Of a stretch of DNA of 64,000 nucleotides, positions 1 through 9,781 are shown piece after piece. This stretch comes from CADEEN01 sp963840805. Its GTDB lineage: Bacteria > Pseudomonadota > Gammaproteobacteria > Burkholderiales > Burkholderiaceae_C. The stretch is from positions 124,001 through 188,000 of the forward strand of contig CAWJAJ010000002.1 of the NCBI GenBank assembly GCA_963840805.1, read 5' to 3'. Numbering within the stretch: the first letter of the stretch is position 1; each line of letters starts with the position of its first letter. Below the pieces are notes generated by a model. The model worked only from the letters and a program-made list of their open reading frames with translations. It ran no database searches and was not told the DNA's origin. Made by a program: the position numbers and the translations under genes.

Positions 1-283
1 ACATCGTCGTGCGGCCCGGCGTCGCGGGCAGGATGCGGCGGCCGGTGTCGGCGAAGAAGATGGCATTGATCAGTTCCGACTTGCCACGCGAGAACTCGGC
101 CACGAAGGCCACGCACAGCCGGTCCGAAGCGAGCCGCTCGCGCAGGGCCCCGAGGTTGCGTTCGCTGGCCTCGTCCTGCAGATCATGGTCGATCAGGTAA
201 CGCGCCAGATCGGTCGCCTGGCGATCGAGGCCGTGGCGCCAGGTAGAGAGCGCGTCGAGCTGACCAGCGAGGGAGAGTTCCAT
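1..283 (-). CDS. Dynamin-family GTPase, N-terminal part (cut by window edge)
   Basis: Read on the minus strand from ATG at 283, the first 94 residues are open to the window edge. They contain a P-loop of the bacterial dynamin-like type (AEFSRGKSELINAIF, about residues 62-76), followed by RILPATPGRTT, which resembles the switch I/G2 threonine region. Bacterial dynamin-like proteins are membrane-remodelling GTPases; the exact role here is unknown. The gene stands divergently from nothing visible: mutM lies upstream on the same strand after a 134-bp gap. Family assignment rests only on the G1 region, so substrate and membrane binding cannot be judged. Confidence 0.75.
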   Translation of the reverse strand, partial: MELSLAGQLDALSTWRHGLDRQATDLARYLIDHDLQDEASERNLGALRERLASDRLCVAFVAEFSRGKSELINAIFFADTGRRILPATPGRTTM

Positions 284-417
284 GCGGCGCGACAGTGACA
301 GGTTTCGACAACGCCAAGCGGGCGCCGCAGAATCCTAGCGCACGGGGCCGCCAGCAAACGTCGGCGATACATCTGCTGACAGCCGACAACGTGCACTTGC
401 CGTGCACTTGTCGCGGA

Positions 418-1257
418 TCAGCGTTTTTGGCAGCCGGGGCAGAAGTATGTCGAGCGCTGCGCCTGCACGACGCGGCGCACCGCGGCGCCGCAGCGCAGGC
501 AGGGCAGGCCCTCGCGGCCGTAGACATGGGCCTGGCGCTGGTAGGCGCCATCGACGCCGTGCGCGTCGCGAAAGTCGCGCAGCGACGAGCCGCCGAGTGC
601 CATTGCGCGCGCCAGCGTGGCGCGCACGCTGGCCAAGAGGCGCTCGCTGCGCGGCCGCGACAAGCGGTGGCAACGCGTGCGCGGGTCGATGCCGGCCTCG
701 AACAACGCCTCGCAGGCATAGATGTTGCCGGCGCCGACGACGATGTCGCCGGCCAGCAGTGCCGTCTTCACCGCTGTGCGGCGCCGGCGCAGCGCGGCGT
801 GGAACGCCTGCGGTGTCAGCGCCTCGTCGAACGGCTCGGCGCCCAGGCGGGCCAGCAAGGTCGAGGCCGGCGCAGCATCGGCCGCGGGCGACCACACCAC
901 CGCGCCGAATCGGCGCGGGTCGGTCAGGCGCAGCGTGCCGCGCGACGTGACGAGGTCGAAGTGGTCGTGCTTGCCCGGCGGTCCGGTATCGGCGCCGGCA
1001 CGGAACGCGAGCGACCCCGACATGCCCAGGTGCATCAACAGGCCACCGGCCGCTGCGGCGCGGTGCCCTTCGAGCGGCAGCCACAGGTACTTGCCGCGGC
1101 GCGCCGCCAGGCCCACCGTGCAACCCACCAGCGACAACGGCTCGCAGCCGAGTGGCCAGCGCAACGGCGCGCCCAGCCGCACGGCGAGCACGCGAGCGCT
1201 GGCGATGTGCTCGGCAAAGCTGCGCCGCGTGACTTCGACTTCGGGCAGTTCGGGCAT
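418..1257 (-). CDS. mutM: Formamidopyrimidine-DNA glycosylase
   Basis: A 279-residue protein, normal length for Fpg/MutM, which removes 8-oxoguanine and other oxidised purines and nicks the abasic site. It begins MPELPEVEVTRR, so the catalytic Pro2 and Glu3 are present right after the initiator. The C-terminus carries the zinc finger with CLRCG and CPGCQKR cysteine pairs. The family is unmistakable. It is transcribed away from the TPR gene at 1351, the two sharing a 93-bp divergent promoter region. Confidence 0.97.
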   Translation of the reverse strand: MPELPEVEVTRRSFAEHIASARVLAVRLGAPLRWPLGCEPLSLVGCTVGLAARRGKYLWLPLEGHRAAAAGGLLMHLGMSGSLAFRAGADTGPPGKHDHFDLVTSRGTLRLTDPRRFGAVVWSPAADAAPASTLLARLGAEPFDEALTPQAFHAALRRRRTAVKTALLAGDIVVGAGNIYACEALFEAGIDPRTRCHRLSRPRSERLLASVRATLARAMALGGSSLRDFRDAHGVDGAYQRQAHVYGREGLPCLRCGAAVRRVVQAQRSTYFCPGCQKR

Positions 1258-1350
1258 GACGGCGATGATAGAAGCGTGTCGGGTTGAACGCTCGCCGCTA
1301 CGCGCACTCCAACGCGGTGCCTAGAATCGCCCGACGACCACGAGTTCTTC

Positions 1351-3183
1351 ATGCCCATAACCGCCTTTCCCCGCCGCAGCGCGCTGCGAACCCGCCGAGC
1401 GCTGGCCTGCATGGCGATGCTGCTCGGCATGGCCGGCGCGTCGGCGCAGGCACCGGGTGCCGTGCAGGGCGCGGCCGCGCCCGCCGGTGGCGCTTCGGCA
1501 CCGCAGCGTTCTGCGCTCGATGCACCGTTGTTCTACCAGGTGTTGATCGGCGAGATCGAGCTCAGCGCCGGCGAAGCCGGCAATGCCTATGCGGTGCTGC
1601 TCGATGCGGCGCGCCGCACGCGCGATGAGACGCTGTTCAAGCGCAGCGTCGACGTCGCGCTGCAGGCGCGCGCCGGTGACCAGGCGCTGGCGGCCGCACG
1701 GGCGTGGCGCCAGGCCCTGCCCGAGTCGCTGGAGGCGGTTCGGTACGAGCTGCAGCTGTTGGCCGCGCTCAACCGCAGCTCGGAGGTCGCAGAGCCGCTC
1801 AAGGTGTTGCTCGCACGCACGCCCGACAACGAGCGATCGGCGCTGATCGCCACGCTACCCCGGCTGTTCCAGCGCGTCGCCGACAAGAAGCAGGCGGCGG
1901 TCCTGCTCGAGGATCTGCTGGAGCCCTACCTCCAGGCACCATCGACCCGCACTGCGGCCCGCGTGGCTGTCGGGCGCAGTTGGTGGCTGGCGGCGGACGC
2001 GGCTCGGGCCCTGCACCACGCCGAACGCGCCTTCGCCGATGACCCGAGCGCCGTCGGCCCGCCGCTGCTCGCCCTCGAGTTGCTGCCGGCCCTACCCGTC
2101 GCCGAGCGGGTGGTCACTGGCTACCTGCAGCAGCCCACGGCCGACATCGGCGTGCAAATGGCCTACGTGCGCGCGTTGAGCGCCGCCCAGCGCTATGTCG
2201 ATGCGATCGCACAGCTCGAGGCCGTCACCCGCAGCAAGCCCGAGTTGGCCGCGCCTTGGCTCAGCCTCGGTGCGCTGCAACTCGAATTGCGACAGCCACG
2301 CGATGCAGAGCGCTCGCTGCAGCGCTTTCTGGCCGCGCATGCTGCATCACCCACCGCAACCGGCACCAGCGCGAGCGACGACGATGACGACGAAGGCAGC
2401 CGTGCCAGCGAGGACGGTGGTCAGACGCAGGCCTTGTTGATGCTGGCGCAGGCCGCCGACCAGCGCGGCGACGCAAGGGCGGCCAACGCCTGGCTCGACA
2501 AGATCGACAACCCGCAGCGCGCGCTCGAGGTACAGACGCGCCGCGCGATGCTGCTGGCGCGCCAAGGCAAGGTGCGCGAGGCGCGATTGATGGTGCAGCA
2601 GGTGCCCGAACGACGGCCCGAAGATGCGCGCGCCAAGATGCTGGCCGAAAGCCAGGTGCTGCGCGAGGTCAAGCGCTGGCCCGAGGCCCACGCGGTGCTG
2701 GTGGCCGCCAGCGAGCGCTTCCCGGGTGACGCCGACCTGCTCTACGAGCAGGCCATGGTCGCCGAGAAGTTGCAGCGCATCGACGAGATGGAACGCGTGC
2801 TGCGGCGGGTCATCGAAATCAAACCCGACCACCACCATGCGTACAACGCGCTGGGCTACTCGCTGGCCGATCGCAGCTTGCGCCTGCCCGAAGCCCGTGC
2901 GCTGATCAAGAAGGCGCTCGAGTTGGCACCCGGCGATCCGTTCATCACCGACAGTCTCGGCTGGGTCGAGTACCGGCTCGGCAACCGCGACGACGCCTTG
3001 CGCCTGCTGCGCCAGGCCTATGCGGCGCGGCCCGACACCGAGATCGCGGCTCACCTCGGCGAAGTGCTGTGGTCGGCAGGCGCCCGCGACGAGGCCCGCC
3101 GCATCTGGCGCGAAGGGCGCGAACGCGACGCCACCAACGAGGTGTTGCGCGAGACGCTGGCGCGCCTGCAGGTCAAACTGTGA
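1351..3183 (+). CDS. TPR-repeat protein, probably exported
   Basis: A 610-residue protein with an N-terminal signal-like segment (RALACMAMLLGMAGASAQA, about residues 15-33) followed by a long alpha-helical region with tetratricopeptide-like repeats, clearest at about residues 455-590 (for example ARALIKKALELAPGDPFITD). A short acidic, low-complexity linker (SDDDDDEGS) interrupts the repeats near residue 343. It precedes lolB with stop and start overlapping, an arrangement common in Burkholderiales; the partner hints at an outer-membrane or envelope role. No enzymatic motif is seen. Confidence 0.85.
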   Translation: MPITAFPRRSALRTRRALACMAMLLGMAGASAQAPGAVQGAAAPAGGASAPQRSALDAPLFYQVLIGEIELSAGEAGNAYAVLLDAARRTRDETLFKRSVDVALQARAGDQALAAARAWRQALPESLEAVRYELQLLAALNRSSEVAEPLKVLLARTPDNERSALIATLPRLFQRVADKKQAAVLLEDLLEPYLQAPSTRTAARVAVGRSWWLAADAARALHHAERAFADDPSAVGPPLLALELLPALPVAERVVTGYLQQPTADIGVQMAYVRALSAAQRYVDAIAQLEAVTRSKPELAAPWLSLGALQLELRQPRDAERSLQRFLAAHAASPTATGTSASDDDDDEGSRASEDGGQTQALLMLAQAADQRGDARAANAWLDKIDNPQRALEVQTRRAMLLARQGKVREARLMVQQVPERRPEDARAKMLAESQVLREVKRWPEAHAVLVAASERFPGDADLLYEQAMVAEKLQRIDEMERVLRRVIEIKPDHHHAYNALGYSLADRSLRLPEARALIKKALELAPGDPFITDSLGWVEYRLGNRDDALRLLRQAYAARPDTEIAAHLGEVLWSAGARDEARRIWREGRERDATNEVLRETLARLQVKL

Positions 3184-3710
3184 TCCGGGCGGGTCGCCCG
3201 GGCTGCGCGGCACTGCTCGCTGCGTTGGCGCTGCTGGCCGGCTGCGCGACGCTGCCACCGCCCACGCCGCCCGATCTGGCCGGACGGCTCGTGCTGCGCG
3301 TCGACGCCCACTCGGGCGCCGACCCGCGCAGCATCAGCACCGGATTCGAGCTGCGCGGCGATGCCCGGGCCGGCGAGCTGCAATTGACCACGCCACTCGG
3401 CACCACCGCCGCACAGGCGCGCTGGCGCCCCGGCGCGGCCGAGTTGGTCACCGCAGATGGCACGCAGCGCTATGCCGACCTCGACGCACTGGCCCAGGAG
3501 ATGCTCGGCGAGGCACTGCCGTTGGCGGCACTGATCGACTGGCTGCGCGGACGCCCCTGGCCCGGCGCGCCGAGCGTCGCCTCGCCCGGCGGTTTCGAGC
3601 AACTCGGCTGGCGCATCGATCTCAGCCGCTTCGCCGAAGGCTGGGTGCTGGCGGCACGCGAGCGCGCGCCGGCGATCGCCGTGCGCGCCCTGCTGGAGCG
3701 ACCCGAATGA
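3180..3710 (+). CDS. lolB: Outer-membrane lipoprotein LolB
   Basis: LolB receives lipoproteins from LolA and inserts them in the outer membrane. I start it at the GTG at 3180, which overlaps the stop of the TPR gene; this gives a 176-residue product with a signal peptide and lipobox LLAGC, the lipidated Cys being about residue 22. The remaining sequence has the short beta-rich LolB pattern (DLAGRLVLRV, then ELQLTTPLGTTAAQARW). The stop overlaps the ispE start by 4 bp (ATGA), matching the standard lolB-ispE order of betaproteobacteria. No ATG fits the lipobox, hence the GTG start. Confidence 0.88.
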   Translation: MIRAGRPGCAALLAALALLAGCATLPPPTPPDLAGRLVLRVDAHSGADPRSISTGFELRGDARAGELQLTTPLGTTAAQARWRPGAAELVTADGTQRYADLDALAQEMLGEALPLAALIDWLRGRPWPGAPSVASPGGFEQLGWRIDLSRFAEGWVLAARERAPAIAVRALLERPE

Positions 3711-4600
3711 GCCTGTGCGCGCTGTACGACGTGCCGGCGCCGGCCAAGCTGAACCTGTTCCTGCATGTGATCGGTCGCCGGGCCGACGGCTACCACCTGC
3801 TGCAGTCGGTGTTCGTGCTGATCGACTGGGCCGACACGCTGCATTTCGAACGCCGCAGCGACGGCCGGCTGCAGCGACATGATCTCGGCCCGGCCCTGCC
3901 CGCCGACGACCTGACGCTGACCGCGGCGCGACTGCTGCAGGCCGAGAGCGGCACGCGCCATGGCTGCGACATTTCGATTGAAAAACGCGTGCCCTGGGCG
4001 GCCGGGCTCGGCGGTGGCAGCTCCGACGCGGCCAGCACCGTGCTGGCGCTGAATCGGCTATGGGGCCTGGACTGGCCCCGCAGCCGCCTGGCCGCGCTGG
4101 CCACACGCCTGGGTGCCGACGTGCCGTTCTTCATCGGTGGCCGCAACGCCTTCGTCGAGGGCATCGGCGAACGCCTGACGCCGCTGGCAGTGCCGCGCCA
4201 GTGGTTTGCCATCGTCAAGCCGGCCGCCGGGCTGACCACCCAGGCGATCTTCACGCACCCGGCGCTGGTCCGCGACACGCCCGCTGTTATACTTTCCGGC
4301 TTTCTTGCAGACGCAGCAAAACCCGGGTTCTGGCAGCGTGGCCATGGCAGGAACGACCTGCAACCACCCGCCGAAGACCGTTGCCCCGAGGTGGCCCAGG
4401 CCGCCGAGTGGCTGCAATCGCGGTTCGGCAACAGCCGCATGACAGGCTCAGGCAGCGCGGTGTTTGCGAGAAACGGCACAGGCGACCAGCCTTTGGCGAC
4501 ATGGCCGGCGGAAGAGCTTCCGCCGGGCTGGGTCGGTCGGATGTGCCGCAGCCTGGAACAGCATCCGCTCATCGCATGGGCGGATGACGAGCCCGGTTGA
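3707..4600 (+). CDS. ispE: 4-diphosphocytidyl-2-C-methyl-D-erythritol kinase
   Basis: GHMP-family kinase of the non-mevalonate (MEP) isoprenoid pathway. The 297-residue protein has the substrate-binding start PAPAKLNLFLHVIGRRADGY, the GHMP ATP-binding glycine loop PWAAGLGGGSSDAAS (about residues 91-105) and the C-terminal motif MTGSGSAVFA. The longer reading frame extends upstream through lolB, but the ATG overlapping the lolB stop by 4 bp gives the normal length. tRNA-Gln follows after 38 bp. Confidence 0.95.
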   Translation: MSLCALYDVPAPAKLNLFLHVIGRRADGYHLLQSVFVLIDWADTLHFERRSDGRLQRHDLGPALPADDLTLTAARLLQAESGTRHGCDISIEKRVPWAAGLGGGSSDAASTVLALNRLWGLDWPRSRLAALATRLGADVPFFIGGRNAFVEGIGERLTPLAVPRQWFAIVKPAAGLTTQAIFTHPALVRDTPAVILSGFLADAAKPGFWQRGHGRNDLQPPAEDRCPEVAQAAEWLQSRFGNSRMTGSGSAVFARNGTGDQPLATWPAEELPPGWVGRMCRSLEQHPLIAWADDEPG

Positions 4601-4638
4601 AACGGTTTGACGGTGGCGGCGCGAGCCGCTTCCTGTGT

Positions 4639-4715
4639 AGGGGAGTCGCCAAGTTGGTCAAGGCATCGGATTTTGATTCCGACATGCGAGGGTTCGAGTC
4701 CTTCCTCCCCTGCCA
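4639..4715 (+). tRNA. tRNA-Gln (anticodon UUG)
   Basis: A complete cloverleaf with encoded CCA. The acceptor stem AGGGGAG pairs with CTCCCCT; the anticodon arm TCGGA-TTTTGAT-TCCGA gives anticodon TTG (UUG, reading CAA); the T arm GAGGG-TTCGAGT-CCTTC has one G-U pair. It sits between ispE and prs, as in many betaproteobacteria. Confidence 0.96.
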
Positions 4716-4781
4716 AAACATGCACTTCGCGCGTCCCTTCCACCTGCCCTGAACCGCAGCCCGCCCCTGAAAGCCCACGCC

Positions 4782-5744
4782 GTGTTGTTCAACACCATGC
4801 TGTTCACCGGCAACGCGAATCGCGTTCTGGCAGAGGAGATCACGGCCCACCTGGGGGTCGATCTCGGCAAGGCCACGGTCGGTCGCTTCTCCGATGGCGA
4901 GGTCACGGTCGAAGTGCACCAGAACGTGCGTGCGCGGGACGTGTTCGTCGTGCAATCGACCTGCGCACCGACCAACGACAACCTGATGGAATTGCTCATC
5001 ATGGTCGATGCGTTGAAGCGTGCCAGCGCGCGCCGCATCACCGCGGTGATTCCCTACTTCGGTTATGCCCGCCAGGATCGCCGGCCGCGCAGCACGCGGG
5101 TACCGATCAGTGCCAAGGTGGTGGCCAACCTGCTCGAAACCGTGGGCATCGAGCGGGTGCTGACGATGGACCTGCACGCCGACCAGATCCAGGGCTTCTT
5201 CGACATCCCGGTCGACAACATCTATGCGTCGCCGGTGTTGCTCGCCGACCTGAAGAGCAAGGACTACCGCGACCTGATCGTGGTCTCGCCCGACGTCGGT
5301 GGCGTCGTGCGGGCCCGCGCCCTGGCCAAGCAGCTCGGCTGCGACCTGGCCATCATCGACAAACGCCGCTCGTCCGCCAACGTGGCCGAGGTGATGCATG
5401 TGATCGGCGAGATCGAAGGCCGCAACTGCGTGATCATGGACGACATGATCGACACCGCCGGCACGCTGGTGAAGGCCGCCGAGGTGCTCAAGGAGCGCGG
5501 CGCCCAGAGCGTCTATGCGTACTGCACGCATGCGGTGTTCTCGGGTCCGGCGATCGAGCGCATCAACGCCTCGGCACTCGACGAGGTGGTGATCACCAAC
5601 ACGATCCCGCTCAGCGACAAGGCCAAGGGCTGCGCGAAGATCCGCCAGCTGTCCGTGGCCTTCCTGTTTGCCGAGACCATCCGCCGCATCTCCGACGGCG
5701 AGTCGGTGACGTCGCTCTTTGCGGAGCAGAACAATAACTTTTGA
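4782..5744 (+). CDS. prs: Ribose-phosphate pyrophosphokinase
   Basis: Makes PRPP from ribose 5-phosphate and ATP, feeding purine, pyrimidine, histidine and NAD synthesis. 320 residues from GTG 4782; an in-frame ATG at 4797 would give MLFTGNANRVLAEEI and is an equally plausible start. Visible motifs are MVDALKRASARRI, DLHADQIQGFFDIPVDN and the PRPP loop VIMDDMIDTAGTL (about residues 217-229). Length and motifs are those of class I PRPP synthases. It lies directly before rplY, the usual order. Confidence 0.96.
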   Translation: MLFNTMLFTGNANRVLAEEITAHLGVDLGKATVGRFSDGEVTVEVHQNVRARDVFVVQSTCAPTNDNLMELLIMVDALKRASARRITAVIPYFGYARQDRRPRSTRVPISAKVVANLLETVGIERVLTMDLHADQIQGFFDIPVDNIYASPVLLADLKSKDYRDLIVVSPDVGGVVRARALAKQLGCDLAIIDKRRSSANVAEVMHVIGEIEGRNCVIMDDMIDTAGTLVKAAEVLKERGAQSVYAYCTHAVFSGPAIERINASALDEVVITNTIPLSDKAKGCAKIRQLSVAFLFAETIRRISDGESVTSLFAEQNNNF

Positions 5745-5747
5745 CAG

Positions 5748-5829
5748 ATGGAGAGCGGGCTCCTTACAGGAGGCCTTTTCTTGTTGGGTCGTTGTTGACC
5801 CTCTACCTTGAGCCCTGGTCGCGGGGCTC
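5748..5829 (+). promoter_or_regulatory. Leader with two possible hairpins between prs and rplY
   Basis: The 104-bp gap holds an imperfect hairpin (GGCTCC near 5758, then GGAGGCC near 5769) followed by TTTTC, and a perfect 6-bp stem (GAGCCC at 5810-5815 with GGGCTC at 5824-5829) just before the TTTGGAG ribosome site of rplY. They could be a weak prs terminator plus an L25 leader structure. No experimental support; stems are short. Confidence 0.3.
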
Positions 5830-5848
5830 TCACTTTGGAGTGAAGACC

Positions 5849-6511
5849 ATGAAATTCGTCGCCTATGAGCGCACGTCGCAGGGGACCGGAGCGAGCCGCC
5901 GCCTGCGCCTGACCAACAAGGTTCCCGGCATCGTCTATGGCGCGGGAACGCCGAAGATGATCGAGCTGGACCACAACGCGCTTTACTTCGCACTGAAGAA
6001 GGAAGCGTTCCACTCGTCGATTCTCGAGATGGAACTGGCCGGCCCCAACGGCTCGGTGCACGAGAAGGTGCTGTTGCGCGACTTCCAGATGCACGCCTGG
6101 AAGCAGAACGTGCTGCACATCGACTTCCAGCGCGTCGACGACACGACCAAGGTCACCAAGAAGGTGCCGTTGCACTTCGTCAACGAAGAGCTGTCGCCGG
6201 CCGTGAAAACCGACAAGTGCCTGGTCAGCCACGTCGTCACCGAGATCGAGATCCAGTGCCTGGCATCGCAGTTGCCCGAGTTCCTGACCGTCGACCTCAG
6301 CAACCTCGTCAAGGGACAATCACTGAAGGCCAGCGATCTGCACCTCGGCGAAGGCGTGAAGATCGTCACCCACGGCAAGAAGGATCCCGTGATCGCTGCC
6401 GTGACGTTGCCGAAGGAAGAAGTCGAGGAAGCGGCCCCGGCGGCACCGATCGTCGCCGCGGCACCGGCCGACAAGAAGGCCAAGAAGAACGAAAAGCAGA
6501 ACAAGAAGTAG
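5849..6511 (+). CDS. rplY: 50S ribosomal protein L25/general stress protein Ctc
   Basis: Binds 5S rRNA in the large subunit. The ATG at 5849 has a GGAG ribosome site 8 bp upstream and gives 220 residues. The N-terminal L25 domain (RTSQGTGASRRLRLTNKVPG) is followed by the TL5-type C-terminal domain and an Ala-rich tail ending in a Lys-rich stretch (KKAKKNEKQNKK), the long Ctc form usual in betaproteobacteria. A strong terminator follows 28 bp later. Confidence 0.95.
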   Translation: MKFVAYERTSQGTGASRRLRLTNKVPGIVYGAGTPKMIELDHNALYFALKKEAFHSSILEMELAGPNGSVHEKVLLRDFQMHAWKQNVLHIDFQRVDDTTKVTKKVPLHFVNEELSPAVKTDKCLVSHVVTEIEIQCLASQLPEFLTVDLSNLVKGQSLKASDLHLGEGVKIVTHGKKDPVIAAVTLPKEEVEEAAPAAPIVAAAPADKKAKKNEKQNKK

Positions 6512-6538
6512 GCCGCGAGTGCGGCGTGCCAGTGAACG

Positions 6539-6567
6539 GGCCCCGCATTGCGGGGCCTGTTCTTTTT
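6539..6567 (+). terminator. Rho-independent terminator after rplY
   Basis: A perfect 8-bp stem GGCCCCGC / GCGGGGCC with an ATT loop is followed by TGTTCTTTTT. It separates prs-rplY from pth. Confidence 0.9.
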
Positions 6568-6593
6568 GGTGGCCGCTTTATCATCGCCCCAAC

Positions 6594-7226
6594 ATGACGA
6601 TCCGATTGCTGGTCGGCCTGGGCAATCCGGGGCCCGAGTACGACGCCACGCGGCACAACGCCGGCTTCTGGTGGGTCGACGCCGTGGCGGCCAGGCTCGG
6701 GGCGCGGTTGTCGTTCGACCGCGGCTACCACGGCCTGGCGGCGCGCGTGAACCGCCCGGGCGGCGAGCCGCTGTGGCTGCTCGAGCCGCAGACCTTCATG
6801 AACCTGTCGGGTAAATCGGTGGCCGCGCTGGCACGCTTCTTCAAGATCGCGCCCGACGAGATCCTGGTGGCCCACGACGAACTCGATCTGTTGCCGGGCC
6901 ACGTCAAGCTCAAGCAGGGCGGCAGCGCCGCCGGCCACAACGGCCTCAAGGACATCGTCGCGCAACTGGGCAGCACCGACTTCTGGCGCCTGCGGCTGGG
7001 CATCGGCCATCCGGGCGTCAAATCCGAAGTCATCCACTACGTGCTGAAGAAGCCTTCGCCGGAGCACCGCGACGCGATCGATCAATGCATCGCGCGCACG
7101 CTCGACGCGCTCGATCTGATGCTGGCCGGCGCGATGGAACGCGCGATGATGAAGGTGCATACCAAGCCGGCGCCGCCAAAAGCCGCGCCGCCCGCAGCCA
7201 GAGTTCCCGAGGGAGAAACACCATGA
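6594..7226 (+). CDS. pth: Peptidyl-tRNA hydrolase
   Basis: Releases tRNA from peptidyl-tRNA dropped by stalled ribosomes. 210 residues from ATG 6594. The conserved start GLGNPGPEYDATRHNAGF includes the catalytic His; NLSGKSV, AHDELDLLPG (catalytic Asp) and GHNGLKDI follow. The C-terminus is extended by a Pro/Ala-rich tail. Its stop overlaps the ATG of the next gene (ATGA). Confidence 0.96.
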   Translation: MTIRLLVGLGNPGPEYDATRHNAGFWWVDAVAARLGARLSFDRGYHGLAARVNRPGGEPLWLLEPQTFMNLSGKSVAALARFFKIAPDEILVAHDELDLLPGHVKLKQGGSAAGHNGLKDIVAQLGSTDFWRLRLGIGHPGVKSEVIHYVLKKPSPEHRDAIDQCIARTLDALDLMLAGAMERAMMKVHTKPAPPKAAPPAARVPEGETP

Positions 7227-7630
7227 CCCGATGCACGAGCCGTGTGGGTGCACTGCTGGCTACTGCGCTTTGGCTGGCCGCCGGAAGCGCCGGCGCGGCT
7301 CCCCAGAAAGTCTATCGCTGCGGGCCGGACGGCCGCATCTACTCGCAGACACCGTGCAAGGATGGTTACGAAGTCAACGCTGCCGATCCGCGCAGCGCCG
7401 AACAGCGCAAGGCCGCCGAAGACGCCACCAAGCGCGAGGACAAGGCCGTCGACAAGATGACGCGCGAACGGCAGGCGCAGGAGGCCGCGGCGGCCAAGCA
7501 AGGCCCAAGTTTCATCGCCAGCGCATCGGCCGCCAAGCCGGCGGCATCAGCCGCCTCGGGCGCCGCGGCGAAAAAGCCCCGCGCCGGCAACGGCAAAGCC
7601 GCGCCGCCCGCCAAGCCGACTCAGCCCTGA
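7223..7630 (+). CDS. DUF4124 domain protein, exported
   Basis: A 135-residue protein with a signal peptide (ALLATALWLAAGSAGAA) and, just after it, the short DUF4124 motif KVYRCGPDGRIYSQTPC with two cysteines that could form a disulfide. The rest is an Ala/Lys-rich, charged tail. DUF4124 proteins are periplasmic and of unknown function. It overlaps pth by 4 bp, so is probably co-transcribed, and overlaps the convergent ferredoxin gene by 10 bp. Confidence 0.85.
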   Translation: MTRCTSRVGALLATALWLAAGSAGAAPQKVYRCGPDGRIYSQTPCKDGYEVNAADPRSAEQRKAAEDATKREDKAVDKMTRERQAQEAAAAKQGPSFIASASAAKPAASAASGAAAKKPRAGNGKAAPPAKPTQP

Positions 7631-7899
7631 GCCAACCCCGCGGCCGGCGTGGCCTGCGGCTGCAGGCGGCGGTACTTCGCCCACAGCGTTTCCTTCGATT
7701 CCACGTGCTGCGGGTGCAGCGGAATGCACGCCACCGGGCACACCTGAACGCATTGCGGTTCCTCGAAATGGCCGACGCACTCGGTGCAACGCGACGGGTC
7801 GATCTGGTAGTACTCGGCGCCCATCGAGATCGCCTGGTTCGGGCACTCCGGTTCGCAAACGTCGCAGTTGATGCACTCGTCGGTGATCATCAACGCCAT
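7621..7899 (-). CDS. 4Fe-4S ferredoxin, YfhL type
   Basis: A 92-residue ferredoxin with two cluster motifs: CINCDVCEPECP at about residues 9-20 and CTECVGHFEEPQCVQVCP at about 38-55; the spacing of the second (an 8-residue insert) is typical of YfhL/Alvin-type ferredoxins. Start ATG at 7899 gives MALMITDECIN. It follows coaD by 5 bp and is the last gene of the rsmD-coaD-fdx unit, a common arrangement. A role in electron transfer is inferred from the family only. Confidence 0.93.
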   Translation of the reverse strand: MALMITDECINCDVCEPECPNQAISMGAEYYQIDPSRCTECVGHFEEPQCVQVCPVACIPLHPQHVESKETLWAKYRRLQPQATPAAGLAQG

Positions 7900-7904
7900 G
7901 GGCC

Positions 7905-8411
7905 TCATTCGCGCGGCGACTGCGCCACGCGCTCCTTGAGTTTCTCGAGCACCAAGGGTGCCACGAACTTGGAGACATCGCCGCCCAAGGTGGCAATCTC
8001 GCGCACGAAGGTGCCGCTGATGAACTGGTACTGGTCGCTGGGCGTCAGGAACAGCGTCTCGACATCGGGCATCAACTGGCGGTTCATGCCGGCCATCTGG
8101 AACTCGTACTCGAAGTCGCTGACCGCCCGCAAGCCGCGCACGACCACCTTGCCGCCATGGGCCACGACGAAGTCGCGCAGCAGGCCGCGAAAGGGCATCA
8201 CCTCGACGTTCGGGTGCGGCGCCGCCAGTTCGCGCGCGATCTCCAGACGCTCGGCAATCGTGAACATCGTGCGCTTGTGGTGGCCGACGGCCACCGCCAG
8301 GATCAGGCGCTCGAACAGCCGGCTGGACCGCGCCATCAGGTCCTGGTGGCCCAGCGTCATCGGATCGAAGGTGCCGGGGTAGACGGCGGTGAGGCGGGTG
8401 GCGGAGGTCAA
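7905..8411 (-). CDS. coaD: Phosphopantetheine adenylyltransferase
   Basis: Fourth step of coenzyme A synthesis, making dephospho-CoA from 4'-phosphopantetheine and ATP. 168 residues with the nucleotidyltransferase motif GTFDPMTLGH near the N-terminus and ISGTFVRE near residue 128. It lies downstream of rsmD, as in most proteobacteria. Confidence 0.96.
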   Translation of the reverse strand: MTSATRLTAVYPGTFDPMTLGHQDLMARSSRLFERLILAVAVGHHKRTMFTIAERLEIARELAAPHPNVEVMPFRGLLRDFVVAHGGKVVVRGLRAVSDFEYEFQMAGMNRQLMPDVETLFLTPSDQYQFISGTFVREIATLGGDVSKFVAPLVLEKLKERVAQSPRE

Positions 8412-8438
8412 GGCGGGTGCTCGCAGTGGCTCGGCAGT

Positions 8439-9013
8439 TTAGCCTTCGAGGCGCCGGAACAGGTGTGCGTGCACGGCACCGGCGCGCAGGTGGCGGTAGG
8501 CCGTGAACCCGACCGGCGCCGTCGCGAACACGCGGGAAGCCTCCAGGTAGATGAAACCGCCCGCCGCCACCGCCGGCACCGCCGCCGCCAGTGCCGTGTC
8601 GAACAATTCGCTGTCGAACGGCGGATCGAGCAGCACCAGCTCGAACCGGCCGGGGGCACAGCGCGACAGCCAGGCCAGTGCGTCGCCGCCGATCACCTGC
8701 ACGGCATCGGCATGCAGCCTGGCCTTGGCCTCGGCCAGGCTGCGCAGCAGCACCGCATCGCGTTCGAGCATCAGCACTTCGGCCGCGCCACGCGATGCCG
8801 CCTCGAAGCCTAGCGCGCCACTGCCGGCGAACGCATCGAGCACGTGCCAGCCGGCCAGGTCCTGGCCGAGCCAATTGAACAGCGTTTCGCGCACCCGGTC
8901 GGGCGTCGGGCGCAGGCCCGGCCGGTCGGCCACCGGCAGCTTGCTGCGCTTCCACTGGCCGCCGATCAGCCGCACCTCGCCGGGCGGGCCGCCGCGCTGG
9001 CGGGCACGACTCG

Positions 9014-9017
<4 letters not shown>
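8439..9017 (-). CDS. rsmD: 16S rRNA (guanine-966-N2)-methyltransferase
   Basis: SAM-dependent methyltransferase acting on 16S rRNA. The GTG at 9017 overlaps the hisF stop as GTGA and gives 192 residues (VTSRARQRGG...); no better ATG exists. Motifs: GGQWKRSKLPV, the SAM loop DAFAGSGALGFEAASRG and the catalytic LLDPPF. The direct overlap with hisF places it in the histidine transcription unit here. Confidence 0.92.
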
Positions 9018-9780
<763 letters not shown>

Positions 9781-9781
<1 letters not shown>
